This document shows positions 50,461 to 59,970 of a stretch of 64,000 bases of DNA, in pieces (the stretch's first letter is position 1; every line of letters starts with the position of its first letter). This stretch comes from Salinibacterium sp. SWN248 (GTDB lineage: Bacteria; Actinomycetota; Actinomycetes; Actinomycetales; Microbacteriaceae), in the NCBI RefSeq assembly GCF_015864575.1, contig NZ_JADYWW010000001.1, forward strand, positions 1,821,719 through 1,885,718, in the 5' to 3' direction. Position numbers and translations under genes: made by a program. Under the pieces are notes generated by a model that was not told where the DNA came from, did not search any database, and worked only from the letters and a program-made list of their open reading frames with translations.

Positions 50461-50919
50461 TTAGGAGGCGGTGCCGTGATCCAACCGCAGTTGGCTAATA
50501 GCAGCATCGAAATCGTCGAGCGAGTCAAACGCCTGATAAACGCTCGCGAAACGCAAGTAGGCGACCTCGTCTAGATCGCGCAGCGGCGAAAGAATCGCTA
50601 GGCCGATCTCGTTGGCATCAATCTGAGCAGCGCCTGTCGCACGAATGGCCTCTTCAACCTTCTGCGCCAACACTGCGAGGTCAGTATCCGTGACCGGGCG
50701 CCCCTGGCACGCTTTGCGCACGCCGCTCACGATCTTCTCGCGGCTAAAGGACTCGACAACACCGTTGCGTTTGATGACGTTCAACGAAGCGGTCTCGGTG
50801 GTCGAGAAACGGCGACCGCACTCGGGGCACTGCCGGCGACGACGGATCGAAAGACCATCATCGCTGGTGCGCGAATCAACAACCCTGCTGTCAGGATGCC
50901 TACAAAAAGGGCAATACAT
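50461..50919 (-). CDS. nrdR: Transcriptional repressor NrdR
   Basis: This 152-residue protein has the zinc ribbon C-P-F-C (residues 3-6) and C-P-E-C near 34-37, followed by the ATP-cone domain with V-I-K-R-N-G near 48. NrdR senses ATP/dATP and represses ribonucleotide reductase genes at NrdR boxes. No nrd genes are in the window. It is followed by pyrD on the same strand after 56 bases, and preceded by hisD; whether they share a transcript is unclear. Confidence 0.96.
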   Translation of the reverse strand: MYCPFCRHPDSRVVDSRTSDDGLSIRRRRQCPECGRRFSTTETASLNVIKRNGVVESFSREKIVSGVRKACQGRPVTDTDLAVLAQKVEEAIRATGAAQIDANEIGLAILSPLRDLDEVAYLRFASVYQAFDSLDDFDAAISQLRLDHGTAS

Positions 50920-50939
50920 AGTGCCTTAAGAGTACCCGC

Positions 50940-52253
50940 TTAGCGGTCGCGGAATCGTTCACTCACAGCCGAACCGTGGGCAGGAAGATCCTCAGCAGAA
51001 CTCAACGCCACAATGTGCGGCTCCAGCTCGCGGAGAGCGTCGTGGCTGTAGCGAATGATCTGCTGCGGGCGAAGGAAGGTATACGCCCCGAGCCCGGAAG
51101 AGAAGCGAGATTGACCGCCTGTAGGAAGCACGTGATTGGAGCCAGCGAGGTAGTCCCCCAAGCTCACGGGTGACTGATCACCCAAGAAAATTGCTCCGGC
51201 GTTATCGATCATGTCGAGCACGGCACCAGACTCTTCCGTCTGAATCTCGAGGTGCTCCGGGCCATACGCATTGCTGAGCGCGGCAGCGGCTGCCATATCG
51301 CTCACGAGGACGATCGCTGATTGCTGGCCGTCGAGAGCGGCGCTCGCGCGAACGGAGTGTGGCGTCACGGCAAGCTGCTCGGCCAGGTGCGTGCGCACGG
51401 CATCCGCAAGTTCTTCTGAGTCTGTAACAAGCACGGCGGCCGCAAGTTCATCGTGCTCTGCTTGGCTCAGCAAGTCGGCAGCAACGAGGCGCGGATCAGC
51501 CGAACCATCAGCAATGATCAAAATCTCGGTAGGGCCGGCCTCGGAATCGATGCCAACCACACCACGAACGGCACGTTTCGCCGCCGCTACGTAGACATTT
51601 CCCGGACCAGTGATGATGTCAACAGGGTCGAGCCCCAACTCCTGAACGCCATAAGCAAACGCGCCAATCGCACCGGCACCGCCCATCGCGTAGACCTCAT
51701 CGACGCCAAGAAGACCGGCAGCGCCGAGGATCGTCGGGTGAACAGCTCCCCCAAAGGCTCGTTGAGGCGGAGAAGCCAAGGCCACGGAAGAGACACCAGC
51801 GACCTGCGCCGGAACGACGTTCATGATCACACTCGACGGGTACACGGCCTTGCCGCCGGGAACGTAGAGACCGACGCGGTTGACAGGCTGCCAGCGCTGA
51901 ATAATCTCGGCGCCGTCGCCCAACTGAGTCATCATCGCGGGCGGCACCTGCGCTTTGCTCGCCGTGCGCACTCGGTCGATAGCGAGTTCGAGAGCCTCGC
52001 GTACAGCAGGTTGGAGCGCCCGCGTGGCGCGAGTGATCTCATCCGCGTGAATTCGTACGCGCTCAGGAAGCACCCCATCGAGGCGCTCTGCTTGATCGAG
52101 CAACGCTTGCTCGCCGTGTTCGCGTACATCCTCAATCAGTTGGATGGCCGCGGCAGACGCAACAGACACGTCCATTTGGGCGCGAGGGATGACACGAGTG
52201 AGTTCCGCACGACTCAAAGCGGCGGACCGAAGATCAATAGTATTCAGCGACAT
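50940..52253 (-). CDS. hisD: Histidinol dehydrogenase
   Basis: This 437-residue enzyme shows V-G-L-Y-V-P-G-G near 125, the A-G-A-I-G-A-F-A-Y-G stretch near 195, G-P-G-N-V-Y-V near 216, D-S-E-A-G-P-T-E-I near 237, and S-Q-A-E-H-D near 267 with the zinc-binding pair. It catalyses the last two steps of histidine synthesis, oxidising L-histidinol with two NAD. No other his gene is next to it here, although in many actinobacteria hisD heads the his operon; the nrdR neighbour on this strand suggests that hisD is separate here. The gene starts 67 bases from the divergent flavin reductase. Confidence 0.95.
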   Translation of the reverse strand: MSLNTIDLRSAALSRAELTRVIPRAQMDVSVASAAAIQLIEDVREHGEQALLDQAERLDGVLPERVRIHADEITRATRALQPAVREALELAIDRVRTASKAQVPPAMMTQLGDGAEIIQRWQPVNRVGLYVPGGKAVYPSSVIMNVVPAQVAGVSSVALASPPQRAFGGAVHPTILGAAGLLGVDEVYAMGGAGAIGAFAYGVQELGLDPVDIITGPGNVYVAAAKRAVRGVVGIDSEAGPTEILIIADGSADPRLVAADLLSQAEHDELAAAVLVTDSEELADAVRTHLAEQLAVTPHSVRASAALDGQQSAIVLVSDMAAAAALSNAYGPEHLEIQTEESGAVLDMIDNAGAIFLGDQSPVSLGDYLAGSNHVLPTGGQSRFSSGLGAYTFLRPQQIIRYSHDALRELEPHIVALSSAEDLPAHGSAVSERFRDR

Positions 52254-52320
52254 AGCTCAACCATGCTAGTTCGTTATCTGCAAGGAATGCGCCTACTCCA
52301 ATTAGGGTTGTAGCAAGCAC

Positions 52321-52836
52321 ATGGAAAATTCAGAAGTAGCAGACGGAATCGACGCCTTTAAGGGCGCCTTCAGACGACACGCGGCCGGTGTCGCGGTGAT
52401 CACTTCGCTCGCGCCCGACGGCCATCCCGTCGGCTTCACCGCCACGTCTCTCGCCTCGCTTGCTGCCGTGCCACCGCTAGCCACCTTCAACATGGCTCAA
52501 GTCTCCAGTTCTTGGCCTGCCATCACCGTCGGCAACAGAGTTGCTATCCACATGCTCGGCCCGCGAAGCCGTCATCTGGCCGAGAAGATGGCGGCCGATC
52601 ATGACCTGCGATTTGTGGGCGACCACTGGAGCCCAGGCGAACACGGCCTCCCGCTGCTTGAGGAAGCGACCGCGATCGCGATCGGACACATCATTGAAGT
52701 GCATCCCGTGCATAACAATGCGATTGTCGTCGTCGAAATCGACCACGGCACCCTTGGCACCGAAGACGAAGCATTGCTCTACCACGAACGCACTTATATG
52801 CGTCCCGTCGAGCTCACGGACGACGAGCAGCGCTAA
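52321..52836 (+). CDS. Flavin reductase-like protein
   Basis: This 171-residue protein has F-K-G-A-F-R-R-H-A-A-G-V-A-V-I-T near 14, G-F-T-A-T-S-L-A-S-L near 39 and P-P-L-A-T-F-N near 51. This is the FMN-binding split barrel of flavin reductases that supply FMNH2 or FADH2 to monooxygenases. No monooxygenase partner is nearby, so it may reduce free flavin or have another role. It stands alone on the plus strand, divergent from hisD and convergent with dnaE (16 bases). Confidence 0.9.
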   Translation: MENSEVADGIDAFKGAFRRHAAGVAVITSLAPDGHPVGFTATSLASLAAVPPLATFNMAQVSSSWPAITVGNRVAIHMLGPRSRHLAEKMAADHDLRFVGDHWSPGEHGLPLLEEATAIAIGHIIEVHPVHNNAIVVVEIDHGTLGTEDEALLYHERTYMRPVELTDDEQR

Positions 52837-52852
52837 CGCGTTTCGTGCAGTC

Positions 52853-55800
52853 CTAGCCGAGGCAGCCCGGGCCAAGCAGCGACTTCAACTCTCCGTAGAG
52901 ATCTGCCGAAACTTTCACCCGATACGGGAGCTCAAAGACCCGCGCAACATCGTCACGCACGAGGCGCAATCGCACCTCGATATTTCCGGAATGACGGATG
53001 AGGACCTCGCCAAGTCCCGAAACAACCTCGGTCGTGGCTCGCTGTTCTTTTAGCGTCAGTACGATCGGCCCAGAACCCAAACTCGCACCTAGATCGGGCG
53101 AGAACATGCTCACTGCGTGCAGGTTCATGCCATCGTCGCGAGCACTCGCGCGACCGCGAACCACGACGATGGAGTCATTGACCAGCCCGGGCGCAAACTC
53201 TTGATAGGTCTTGCCCAAGAACATGACGTCGATTTCGCCGCCGAAGTCTTCGACGGTGACGATTCCGTACTGGTTACCGCTATTGCGGGCTACCCGGTGT
53301 TGCACACTCGTCACCAACCCGGCGATCGAAACATGCTCGCCATCCGCGACCACGTCGCCCGAAAGCACCTCAGTGATGGTGAAGTCTTGATGCTTCGCCA
53401 GCTGGATCTCAAGACCCGATAGCGGGTGATCAGAAACATACAGGCCCAGCATTTCGCGCTCAAACGCGAGCTTGTCGCGCTTCGACCACTCCGGCCGCTC
53501 GGGAACGCCATCCTCGTCTTCGTTGAAATCGAAGATTCCGCCGAAGAGGTCTACTTGACCGTTGGCTTCATTTCGTTTGAGGCTGACGGCTGAATCGCAC
53601 GCGTCTTCGTGAATCTCCAACAGGCCACGACGGGTCGCCCCGAGCGAATCGAAGGCTCCCGACTTGATCAGAGACTCGACCGTGCGCTTGTTGGCGACTT
53701 GGATCGATACCTTCCGCAAGAAATCGTGGAACGATTCGAAGCGCTCCTTTTCAGTGCGCGCCCGAACGATTTGCTCCACAACCGCAGCGCCCACGTTGCG
53801 CACTGCTCCGAGACCGAATCGGATGTCGCCAGCCACAGCGGTGAAGTTCACTGTCGACTCGTTAACGTCTGGCGCCAGAACCTTGATGCCCATGCGACGG
53901 CACTCGCTCAGGTACATGCCCAGCTTGTCTTTGGAGTCACCAACACTCGTCAACAGCGCTGCCATATATTCGGCGGGATAATTCGCCTTGAGGTACGCCG
54001 TCCAGTAGCTGAGCACGCCATAGCCGGCGCTGTGCGCCTTGTTGAAGGCGTAGTCGGCAAAGGGCATCAGGGTTTCCCAGAGGACCTTTACTGCCTCTTT
54101 ACTGAAGCCGTTGTCGAGCATTCCGGTTTCGAAGCCGATGAACTGCTTGTCGAGTTCTTCCTTCTTCTTCTTACCCATTGCGCGACGCAAAACGTCGGCT
54201 TGACCCAGCGTGAAGCCCGCGACCTTTTGCGCCACAGACATCACTTGCTCTTGGTACACGATGAGGCCGAAGGTCGTGCCGAGAATTTCTTTCAGCGGCT
54301 CTTCAAGCTCGGGGTGGATCGCATCGATCCCTTCCAAGCCGTTCTTACGCAGCGCGTACTTGGTGTGGGAGTTCATTCCCATAGGACCCGGGCGGTACAG
54401 CGCAATTACAGCCGAGATGTCTTCGAAGTTGGTGGGCTTCAGCTGCTTGAGCAGCGCTCGCATGGGGCCGCCATCGAGCTGGAACACCCCAAGAGTGTCA
54501 CCTCGCGCCAGCAGATCGTAGGTCTTCTGGTCGGCATCGAGATCGAGGTCTTCAATGATCAAAGGTGAACCAGTATTGGCAGCGATCATTTTGAGAGCAT
54601 CTTCGATCACCGTAAGGTTACGAAGACCCAAGAAGTCCATCTTGATCAGGCCGAGGCTCTCCAGCGGCGGCTGATCAAACTGGGTAATGATCGCGCCGTC
54701 ATCTTCACGACGCATGATGGGAAGCACATCGAGCAATGGCTCTGCAGACAGCACAACACCGGCGGCGTGCACGCCCCACTGGCGCTTGAGTCCCTCGAGG
54801 CCAACAGCGGTTTCGAAGACCTTCGCCGCTTCATGGTCCGTATCGAGAATTCCCCGGATGTCGGCGGCTTCTTTGTACCGTGCCGCATCTTTGTTGCGCA
54901 CATCGCCGAGGGAAATATCCTTTCCCATGATGGCGGGAGGCATCGCCTTCGTCAGCTTCTCGCCGACCGAGTACGGCATTCCGAGCACGCGAGCGGAGTC
55001 TTTGAGAGCTTGCTTGGCTTTAATCGTTCCGTAGGTGACGATCTGCGCAACCCGGTCGTCACCATACTTGTCGGTGACATAGCGAATGACTTCGCCGCGG
55101 CGCCGGTCATCAAAGTCGACGTCGACGTCGGGCATCGACACACGCTCGGGATTGAGGAAGCGCTCGAAGATGAGTCCGTGCGCAAGAGGGTCAAGTTCTG
55201 TGATGCCCACGGCATAGGACGCCATCGAGCCGGCGGCGGATCCACGCCCTGGTCCGACGCGGATGCCCTGGGACTTTGCCCATTCGATGAAGTCGGCGAC
55301 CACTAAGAAGTAGCCGGGAAACCCCATCTGCTGAATGACATCGACCTCGTATTTCGCCTGGGCGAGGTGCGCGTCAGACGGTGCGTTGTTGAACCGTTTG
55401 TTCATGCCACGGGCGACCTCTTTCTCGAACCAGGTCGCCTCGGTCTCCCCCTCGGGAACGGGGAAACGTGGCATGAGGTCGCGGCCTTCGAAGCTAATTT
55501 CACTGCGTTCGGCAATGAGCAGCGTGTTGTCGCAGGCTTCAGGATGTTCGCGGAACAGCGACCGCATCTCAGCAGCCGTCTTGAGGTAAAACTCGCTCGA
55601 GTCGAACTTGAAACGGTTCGGGTCGTCGAGCGTTGACGCTGACTGAACACACAGGAGCGCGGCGTGGGCCGTGGCGTCATGGGCATGCGTGTAGTGCAAG
55701 TCGTTCGTTGCGAGCAGAGGCATATCGAGCTCTTTAGCGAGCTTCAGAAGATCGAGCATTGTGCGGCGCTCGATATCGATGCCGTGATCCATGATTTCAG

Positions 55801-56377
55801 CGAAGAAGTTTTCTTTGCCGAAAATGTCTTGGAACTCAGCCGCGGCTATTTTCGCCTCGTCGTACAGGCCAAGACGGAGCTTCGTCTGAACCTCGCCACC
55901 GACACAGCCTGTCGTTGCCGTGATGCCCTTCGCATACTGGCTCAGAAGTTCGCGGTCCATACGCGGCTTGAAGTAGAAACCTTCAATAGACGCTCGCGAC
56001 GACAACCGGAAGAGGTTGTGCATGCCCTCGTTGTTCTGGGCAAGCAACGTCATGTGGGTGTAAGCACCGCTACCACCGACGTCATCACGAACCTGGTGGC
56101 TACCGCCCCAGCGCACGCGAGTCTTATCACTGCGCGATGTGCCCGGCGTGATGTACGCCTCGGTACCGATAATCGGCTTAATACCGCGGGCTGTCGCCTG
56201 TTTCCAGAAGTCGTAAGCACCGAACATGTTGCCGTGGTCGGTGATGGCGATCGCGGGCATGCCCTGCTCAACAGCGGCATCCAGCAGCGGACCGACACGG
56301 GCCGCTCCGTCGAGCATCGAGTACTCACTGTGAACGTGCAAATGCACAAACGAGTCGTTATTGGCAGCCAAAGACAC
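52853..56377 (-). CDS. dnaE: DNA polymerase III subunit alpha
   Basis: This 1174-residue replicative polymerase begins with a PHP domain (F-V-H-L-H-V-H-S-E-Y-S-M near residue 10). The catalytic aspartates lie in P-D-V-D-V-D-F-D-D near 415 and a later Asp in the palm. G-P-G-R-G-S-A-A-G-S near 379 binds the incoming nucleotide. The C-terminus holds a helix-hairpin-helix region and an OB-like domain (A-G-L-V-T-S-V-Q-H-R). It is normal DnaE1 size, not the shorter DnaE2. The neighbour upstream on this strand is the RluA-family gene. Confidence 0.97.
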   Translation of the reverse strand: MSLAANNDSFVHLHVHSEYSMLDGAARVGPLLDAAVEQGMPAIAITDHGNMFGAYDFWKQATARGIKPIIGTEAYITPGTSRSDKTRVRWGGSHQVRDDVGGSGAYTHMTLLAQNNEGMHNLFRLSSRASIEGFYFKPRMDRELLSQYAKGITATTGCVGGEVQTKLRLGLYDEAKIAAAEFQDIFGKENFFAEIMDHGIDIERRTMLDLLKLAKELDMPLLATNDLHYTHAHDATAHAALLCVQSASTLDDPNRFKFDSSEFYLKTAAEMRSLFREHPEACDNTLLIAERSEISFEGRDLMPRFPVPEGETEATWFEKEVARGMNKRFNNAPSDAHLAQAKYEVDVIQQMGFPGYFLVVADFIEWAKSQGIRVGPGRGSAAGSMASYAVGITELDPLAHGLIFERFLNPERVSMPDVDVDFDDRRRGEVIRYVTDKYGDDRVAQIVTYGTIKAKQALKDSARVLGMPYSVGEKLTKAMPPAIMGKDISLGDVRNKDAARYKEAADIRGILDTDHEAAKVFETAVGLEGLKRQWGVHAAGVVLSAEPLLDVLPIMRREDDGAIITQFDQPPLESLGLIKMDFLGLRNLTVIEDALKMIAANTGSPLIIEDLDLDADQKTYDLLARGDTLGVFQLDGGPMRALLKQLKPTNFEDISAVIALYRPGPMGMNSHTKYALRKNGLEGIDAIHPELEEPLKEILGTTFGLIVYQEQVMSVAQKVAGFTLGQADVLRRAMGKKKKEELDKQFIGFETGMLDNGFSKEAVKVLWETLMPFADYAFNKAHSAGYGVLSYWTAYLKANYPAEYMAALLTSVGDSKDKLGMYLSECRRMGIKVLAPDVNESTVNFTAVAGDIRFGLGAVRNVGAAVVEQIVRARTEKERFESFHDFLRKVSIQVANKRTVESLIKSGAFDSLGATRRGLLEIHEDACDSAVSLKRNEANGQVDLFGGIFDFNEDEDGVPERPEWSKRDKLAFEREMLGLYVSDHPLSGLEIQLAKHQDFTITEVLSGDVVADGEHVSIAGLVTSVQHRVARNSGNQYGIVTVEDFGGEIDVMFLGKTYQEFAPGLVNDSIVVVRGRASARDDGMNLHAVSMFSPDLGASLGSGPIVLTLKEQRATTEVVSGLGEVLIRHSGNIEVRLRLVRDDVARVFELPYRVKVSADLYGELKSLLGPGCLG

Positions 56378-56438
56378 TCCGAATTCTTTCGAAATCCAGC
56401 CTAAGCCAGCGGGCCGATGAGACTATAACTGACGCGCC

Positions 56439-57359
56439 CTAGTCGGCTCGAAGCACCTCAAGTGCTGCCTGAAGGTCGGCCGGATACGGCGACTCGAACG
56501 AGACCTGTTCGCCCGTTGCGGGATGCGCAAAACCGAGGTTGTGGGCATGCAACCACTGGCGAGTCAGACCCAAGCGAGATGAGATCGTAGGGTCGGCACC
56601 GTACATGGTGTCCCCAACACAGGGATGCCGTTGCGCGGCCATATGAACACGAATTTGATGCGTGCGCCCGGTCTCCAGGTGCACCTCGACCAGAGCGGCC
56701 GACGGGAACGCTTCCAACGTTTCGTAGTGGGTAATCGAGTCCTTACCGCCCGAGACAACCGCAAACTTCCAGCTCGAGCCCGGATGACGCCCGATCGGCG
56801 CATCGATGGTGCCGGCGAGCGGATCAGGATGTCCCTGTACGACGGAGTGATAGATCTTGGTGACCTCGCGGTCATGGAATGCACGCTTGAGTCCGGTGTA
56901 CGCGAGTTCAGATTTCGCGACGACCATCAGGCCACTTGTTCCAGCATCCAGACGGTGAACGACTCCCGCACGCTCCGCGGCGCCCGAAGTCGAGATGCGG
57001 TAGCCCGCGCCGGCTAGTGCGCCAAGAACTGTAACGCCATCCCAGCCAATTGATGGGTGGGCCGCTACTCCGGCCGGCTTATCGACAACAACAATGTGCT
57101 CGTCATCGTAAATAATGCCAAGAGAGTCAAGAACTACGGGAACGATCTGAGGCTCGGTCTTGGAAACCCACGACACTTCGAGCCAGGAACCGTCAACGAG
57201 GCGGTCAGACTTGCCGACCGCAACACCATCCATCGTCACCCCGCCACCGGCCGCTACCTCGGCGGCGAAAGTGCGGGAGAAACCCAGCAGTTTGGCGAGA
57301 GCAGCGTCAACGCGCTGCCCCGCAAGGCCCTCAGGAACCGGCAAGCTTCGGGTTTCCAT
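56439..57359 (-). CDS. RluA-family 23S rRNA pseudouridine synthase
   Basis: I start this 306-residue protein at ATG 57359 ([11 protein letters not shown]), since AAGGAG is 4 bases upstream. An S4 RNA-binding domain (about 9-60) precedes the synthase domain, with catalytic Asp in [10 protein letters not shown] near 138 and G-R-T-H-Q-I-R-V-H near 240. This is the RluD/RluA subgroup. It isomerises uridines in 23S rRNA, probably in the helix 69 region if it is RluD-like. In many actinobacteria lspA sits just upstream; here that gap holds only a terminator. Confidence 0.92.
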   Translation of the reverse strand: METRSLPVPEGLAGQRVDAALAKLLGFSRTFAAEVAAGGGVTMDGVAVGKSDRLVDGSWLEVSWVSKTEPQIVPVVLDSLGIIYDDEHIVVVDKPAGVAAHPSIGWDGVTVLGALAGAGYRISTSGAAERAGVVHRLDAGTSGLMVVAKSELAYTGLKRAFHDREVTKIYHSVVQGHPDPLAGTIDAPIGRHPGSSWKFAVVSGGKDSITHYETLEAFPSAALVEVHLETGRTHQIRVHMAAQRHPCVGDTMYGADPTISSRLGLTRQWLHAHNLGFAHPATGEQVSFESPYPADLQAALEVLRAD

Positions 57360-57436
57360 GATGCTCCTTGATAGTGATGCTCTTAAACGGACGTGTCGCA
57401 CTCCCCCAGCGCGGCTGGGATTGGTGCGAACACAGC

Positions 57437-57455
57437 AAAAGCCGCCAGCGGCGGC
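57437..57455 (-). terminator. Rho-independent terminator of divIVA
   Basis: On the minus strand GCCGCC, loop GCT, GGCGGC is followed by TTTT. It begins 46 bases after the divIVA stop and separates it from the RluA-family gene. Confidence 0.65.
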
Positions 57456-57500
57456 GGAGCCGAAGCTCTCACCGACCGACTGACGGCCATTGCAGAAAAA

Positions 57501-58316
57501 CTAGCTACCGGAGAATCCCGAGAAGCTGGCGGGAGGCTGCTGTGCCGACTGGGGCGTAGCGAAGTCTTCCGGAGTCAAGTGACCAGAAGGCTGCGATGCC
57601 GGAGCCTGGCCCTGCTGAGCTGCGGAACCACCAGCGGTGACGAGGCTCGAAGAATCGAGATCGTGAAGCTGGCCCTCAATGTAGCTCTTGAGCTTCTCGC
57701 GGTACTCACGCTCGAAGCTGCGGAGGGACTCGATGCGACCCTCAAGAGCTTCACGTTCGCGTTCGAGAGTGCCGATCTGCTCGCGCTGCTGCGCTTCAGC
57801 CTCGGCAACGAGCTCAGCGGCTGTTGCCTTGCTTGCAGCCACAACTTCGGCGGCAGATGCCTTGCCCTCAGCGAGAATCTCGGCAGCGGATGCCTGACCC
57901 TCAGCGATAAGAGCGTCGCGCTTCTGGACGCCTTCGCGGACGTGCTCTTCGTGCAAGCGACGCGCAAGCTGAAGAAGATTGTTGGTGCTACTAGCGTCGT
58001 CGAGAACCGACGAAGCCGGCTCGATGGCGGCGGGTGCAGCAGGAGCGGGCGCGCTTTCAATTGCAGCGGGCGCCGGAGCGGCAATCGCGGCAGGAGCAGC
58101 GGCAGCAGGAGCGCTACTCGCGTTCTGCTGAAGTTCAGTTGCGCGAGCCTCTGCAGCGCTCAAGCGCTGACGGAGCTCGTCGTTCTCTTGGTTAAGACGG
58201 CGCAATTCAACAACAACCTCGTCGAGGAAGTCATCGACGTCATCTTGGTCGTATCCCTCGCGGAATTTAGTTGATTCAAACCGCTTGTTGACCACGTCTT
58301 CTGGAGTCAAAGCCAT
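57501..58316 (-). CDS. divIVA: DivIVA/Wag31 polar growth protein
   Basis: I start this 271-residue protein at ATG 58316 (MALTPEDVVNKRF), with GAGGTGG upstream. Residues 1-60 are the conserved membrane-binding DivIVA domain (F-R-E-G-Y-D-Q-D-D-V-D-D-F-L-D). A variable Ala/Pro-rich linker (about 65-110) follows, then a long coiled coil with near-repeats of A-E-G-x-A-S-A-A-E (about 140-175) and an acidic, Gln/Ser-rich tail. It marks cell poles and septa, recruiting peptidoglycan synthesis. yggT and sepF lie upstream in the same cluster. Three CAACGT repeats are in its leader. Confidence 0.95.
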   Translation of the reverse strand: MALTPEDVVNKRFESTKFREGYDQDDVDDFLDEVVVELRRLNQENDELRQRLSAAEARATELQQNASSAPAAAAPAAIAAPAPAAIESAPAPAAPAAIEPASSVLDDASSTNNLLQLARRLHEEHVREGVQKRDALIAEGQASAAEILAEGKASAAEVVAASKATAAELVAEAEAQQREQIGTLEREREALEGRIESLRSFEREYREKLKSYIEGQLHDLDSSSLVTAGGSAAQQGQAPASQPSGHLTPEDFATPQSAQQPPASFSGFSGS

Positions 58317-58341
58317 TTCCGCCACCTCTAACACTTTCTTT

Positions 58342-58365
58342 CAACGTATACACAACGTTCAACGT
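58342..58365. repeat. Three CAACGT repeats upstream of divIVA
   Basis: CAACGT occurs at 58342, 58353 and 58360, within 50 bases of the divIVA ATG. They may be regulator sites or part of the promoter; the spacing of 11 and 7 bases is not regular. Confidence 0.3.
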
Positions 58366-58442
58366 TCGCATCACATCGTAGTAACGAAACCTGATTAGTT
58401 GCCGCATGCTCTCCGATAAGAGTACATCTGTCGCGGCTAGTT

Positions 58443-58736
58443 CTAAAAGCCCCGCAAAATGGAGGTAAGGATGATGCATACGAGCATGACCAGCATCCAC
58501 GATAAATCGAGTGCTCCGTTGCCGATTCGAATCATCGGGACAACTTTGCGAACCGCCTTGATCGGAGGATCAGTGATCGTGAACACAAGCTCAGAAAGAA
58601 CTAGTCCAATGCCGCTGGGGCGCCATCCTCGAGCGAAGACGACGACGAGATCGAGAATGAACCGAGCCCACATCGCGAACATGAACAAAGTGATGGCGTA
58701 GTAAGCCACCAGGGCGATAACAGAAACGGGATTCAC
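58443..58736 (-). CDS. YggT-family membrane protein
   Basis: This 97-residue protein has two membrane helices (about residues 5-25 and 72-94) joined by R-G-W-R-P-S-G-I-G-L-V-L-S-E-L-V-F and T-D-P-P-I-K-A-V-R-K-V-V-P. This is the YggT family. It lies in the conserved sepF-yggT-divIVA order of Gram-positive division clusters and is thought to help place septal or osmotic-shock functions; the mechanism is not settled. Confidence 0.93.
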   Translation of the reverse strand: MNPVSVIALVAYYAITLFMFAMWARFILDLVVVFARGWRPSGIGLVLSELVFTITDPPIKAVRKVVPMIRIGNGALDLSWMLVMLVCIILTSILRGF

Positions 58737-58780
58737 CCCTCTAGATTAGCGGGCTTCACATCACCCGCCGTGCAGTGTGG

Positions 58781-59242
58781 CTACTGAGCGAAGAAGGAAG
58801 CGTCGACGTCAGACTCAACTTCAGCCTGCTCGCCGCTCACGGCAACGTGTGCCGGAGAAAGCAAGAAGACCTTGCTGGTGACGCGCTCGATCTTGCCGTA
58901 GAGGCCCTGCGAGAGTCCGCTGGCGAAGTCCACGAGACGACGAGCATCCGGCTCGCTCATCTGAGACAGGTTGATGATCACGGGGATGCCCTCGCGGAAG
59001 TTCTCAGCAATGAGCTGAGCATCCTTGTACTGGCGCGGGTGCACCGTCAAAATCTCGTTCATCTCTGCCTCCGCAGTGCTGGGTGCAGCGCGACGCAACG
59101 GAGTAACCGGGGCACGGTTAGAACTCGCTGGTGCGGGTGCTGCTGCAACAGGAGCAGCCGGCGCGGCTGGTCCCTGCTCGTACTCGTAGTCCTCATCGGC
59201 GAGGCCGAGGTAGACCATTGTCTTGCGCAGTGGGTTGGCCAT
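58781..59242 (-). CDS. sepF: Cell division protein SepF
   Basis: This 153-residue protein begins with an amphipathic helix ([14 protein letters not shown]), which binds membrane. An Ala/Pro-rich linker (about 20-50) follows, then the SepF domain: [10 protein letters not shown] near 68, [11 protein letters not shown] near 84, R-R-L-V-D-F-A-S-G near 101 and V-F-L-L-S-P near 124. SepF bundles FtsZ filaments and tethers them to the membrane, replacing FtsA, which actinobacteria lack. It is between yggS and yggT. Confidence 0.95.
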   Translation of the reverse strand: MANPLRKTMVYLGLADEDYEYEQGPAAPAAPVAAAPAPASSNRAPVTPLRRAAPSTAEAEMNEILTVHPRQYKDAQLIAENFREGIPVIINLSQMSEPDARRLVDFASGLSQGLYGKIERVTSKVFLLSPAHVAVSGEQAEVESDVDASFFAQ

Positions 59243-59278
59243 GATAATCCTCCGAATGGTGAAGCTTCTGCTTCGAGA

Positions 59279-59965
59279 TTAACCATGGTCGGGTCGTTTT
59301 CCCGTGATTGCCGTGCCAATTCGTAGGTGTGTCGCGCCTTCGGCAATAGCCTCGGCGAAGTCTCCTGACATGCCCATAGACAGTGCTGCGGCATCCGGAT
59401 GGTTCACCTGCACGCGCTCGGACGACGCCCGCAGAGCGGCGAAGGCAGGCCGTGGGTCGCCGTTGAGCGGCGCAACGCCCATGAGGCCGCGTAACCGCAG
59501 CCCTGACGCGTCAGCGACGCGGTCGGCGAAGGCTTCCAGCTCAACGGGCACCACGCCACCGCGACCGGAATCATCGGTGAGGTTGACTTGAACGAACACA
59601 TCAAGCGCAGTGTCAGCGTCGTCATTGGCCAGCGCGGTGATCAATGAATCACGATCTACGGAGTGCACCGCCTGACAATAGGCGCGCACCTGGCGTGCTT
59701 TTTTGCTTTGCAACTGACCGACAAAGTTCCACCGCAAATCGAGGTCAGCCAACTCGGCAGCCTTCGGTTGCGCTTCCTGATGACGATTCTCGCCAATGTC
59801 ACGAACGCCCAATCCGTGCAGCTCTCGCACGAGGCTCGCCGGATGGAACTTGGTGATGACGATGCGTGTGATCGACGACAGATCGCGGGATGCCGCGCGT
59901 GCGGCATCCGCGATCGTGTCGTCGACCGCTGCGAGTCGTTCGCCTAACGGAGTCAGGTCGACCAT
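59279..59965 (-). CDS. YggS-family pyridoxal phosphate protein
   Basis: This 228-residue protein has V-I-T-K-F-H-P near 38 with the pyridoxal phosphate lysine, G-V-R-D-I-G-E-N-R near 53, W-N-F-V-G-Q-L-Q-S-K near 78, and S-M-G-M-S-G-D-F near 194. It belongs to the YggS/PROSC (PLPBP) family, which keeps free PLP and amino-acid balance and has no enzyme activity of its own known. It follows ftsZ after 5 bases and precedes sepF. Confidence 0.93.
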   Translation of the reverse strand: MVDLTPLGERLAAVDDTIADAARAASRDLSSITRIVITKFHPASLVRELHGLGVRDIGENRHQEAQPKAAELADLDLRWNFVGQLQSKKARQVRAYCQAVHSVDRDSLITALANDDADTALDVFVQVNLTDDSGRGGVVPVELEAFADRVADASGLRLRGLMGVAPLNGDPRPAFAALRASSERVQVNHPDAAALSMGMSGDFAEAIAEGATHLRIGTAITGKRPDHG

Positions 59966-59970
59966 TGCGA

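Noticed and set aside
53609-54568. Open frames antisense to dnaE (53609-54568, 55664-56404)
   Set aside because: dnaE motifs run through the region; the antisense frames look like complements of its codons.
57383-57490. 35-codon minus-strand frame as an lspA remnant
   Set aside because: Contains the divIVA terminator hairpin and no LspA motif (no catalytic Asp pair).
57393-58274. 293-codon frame opposite divIVA
   Set aside because: Leu/Cys/Ser-rich complement of the Ala-rich coiled coil; no start signal, and divIVA is certain.
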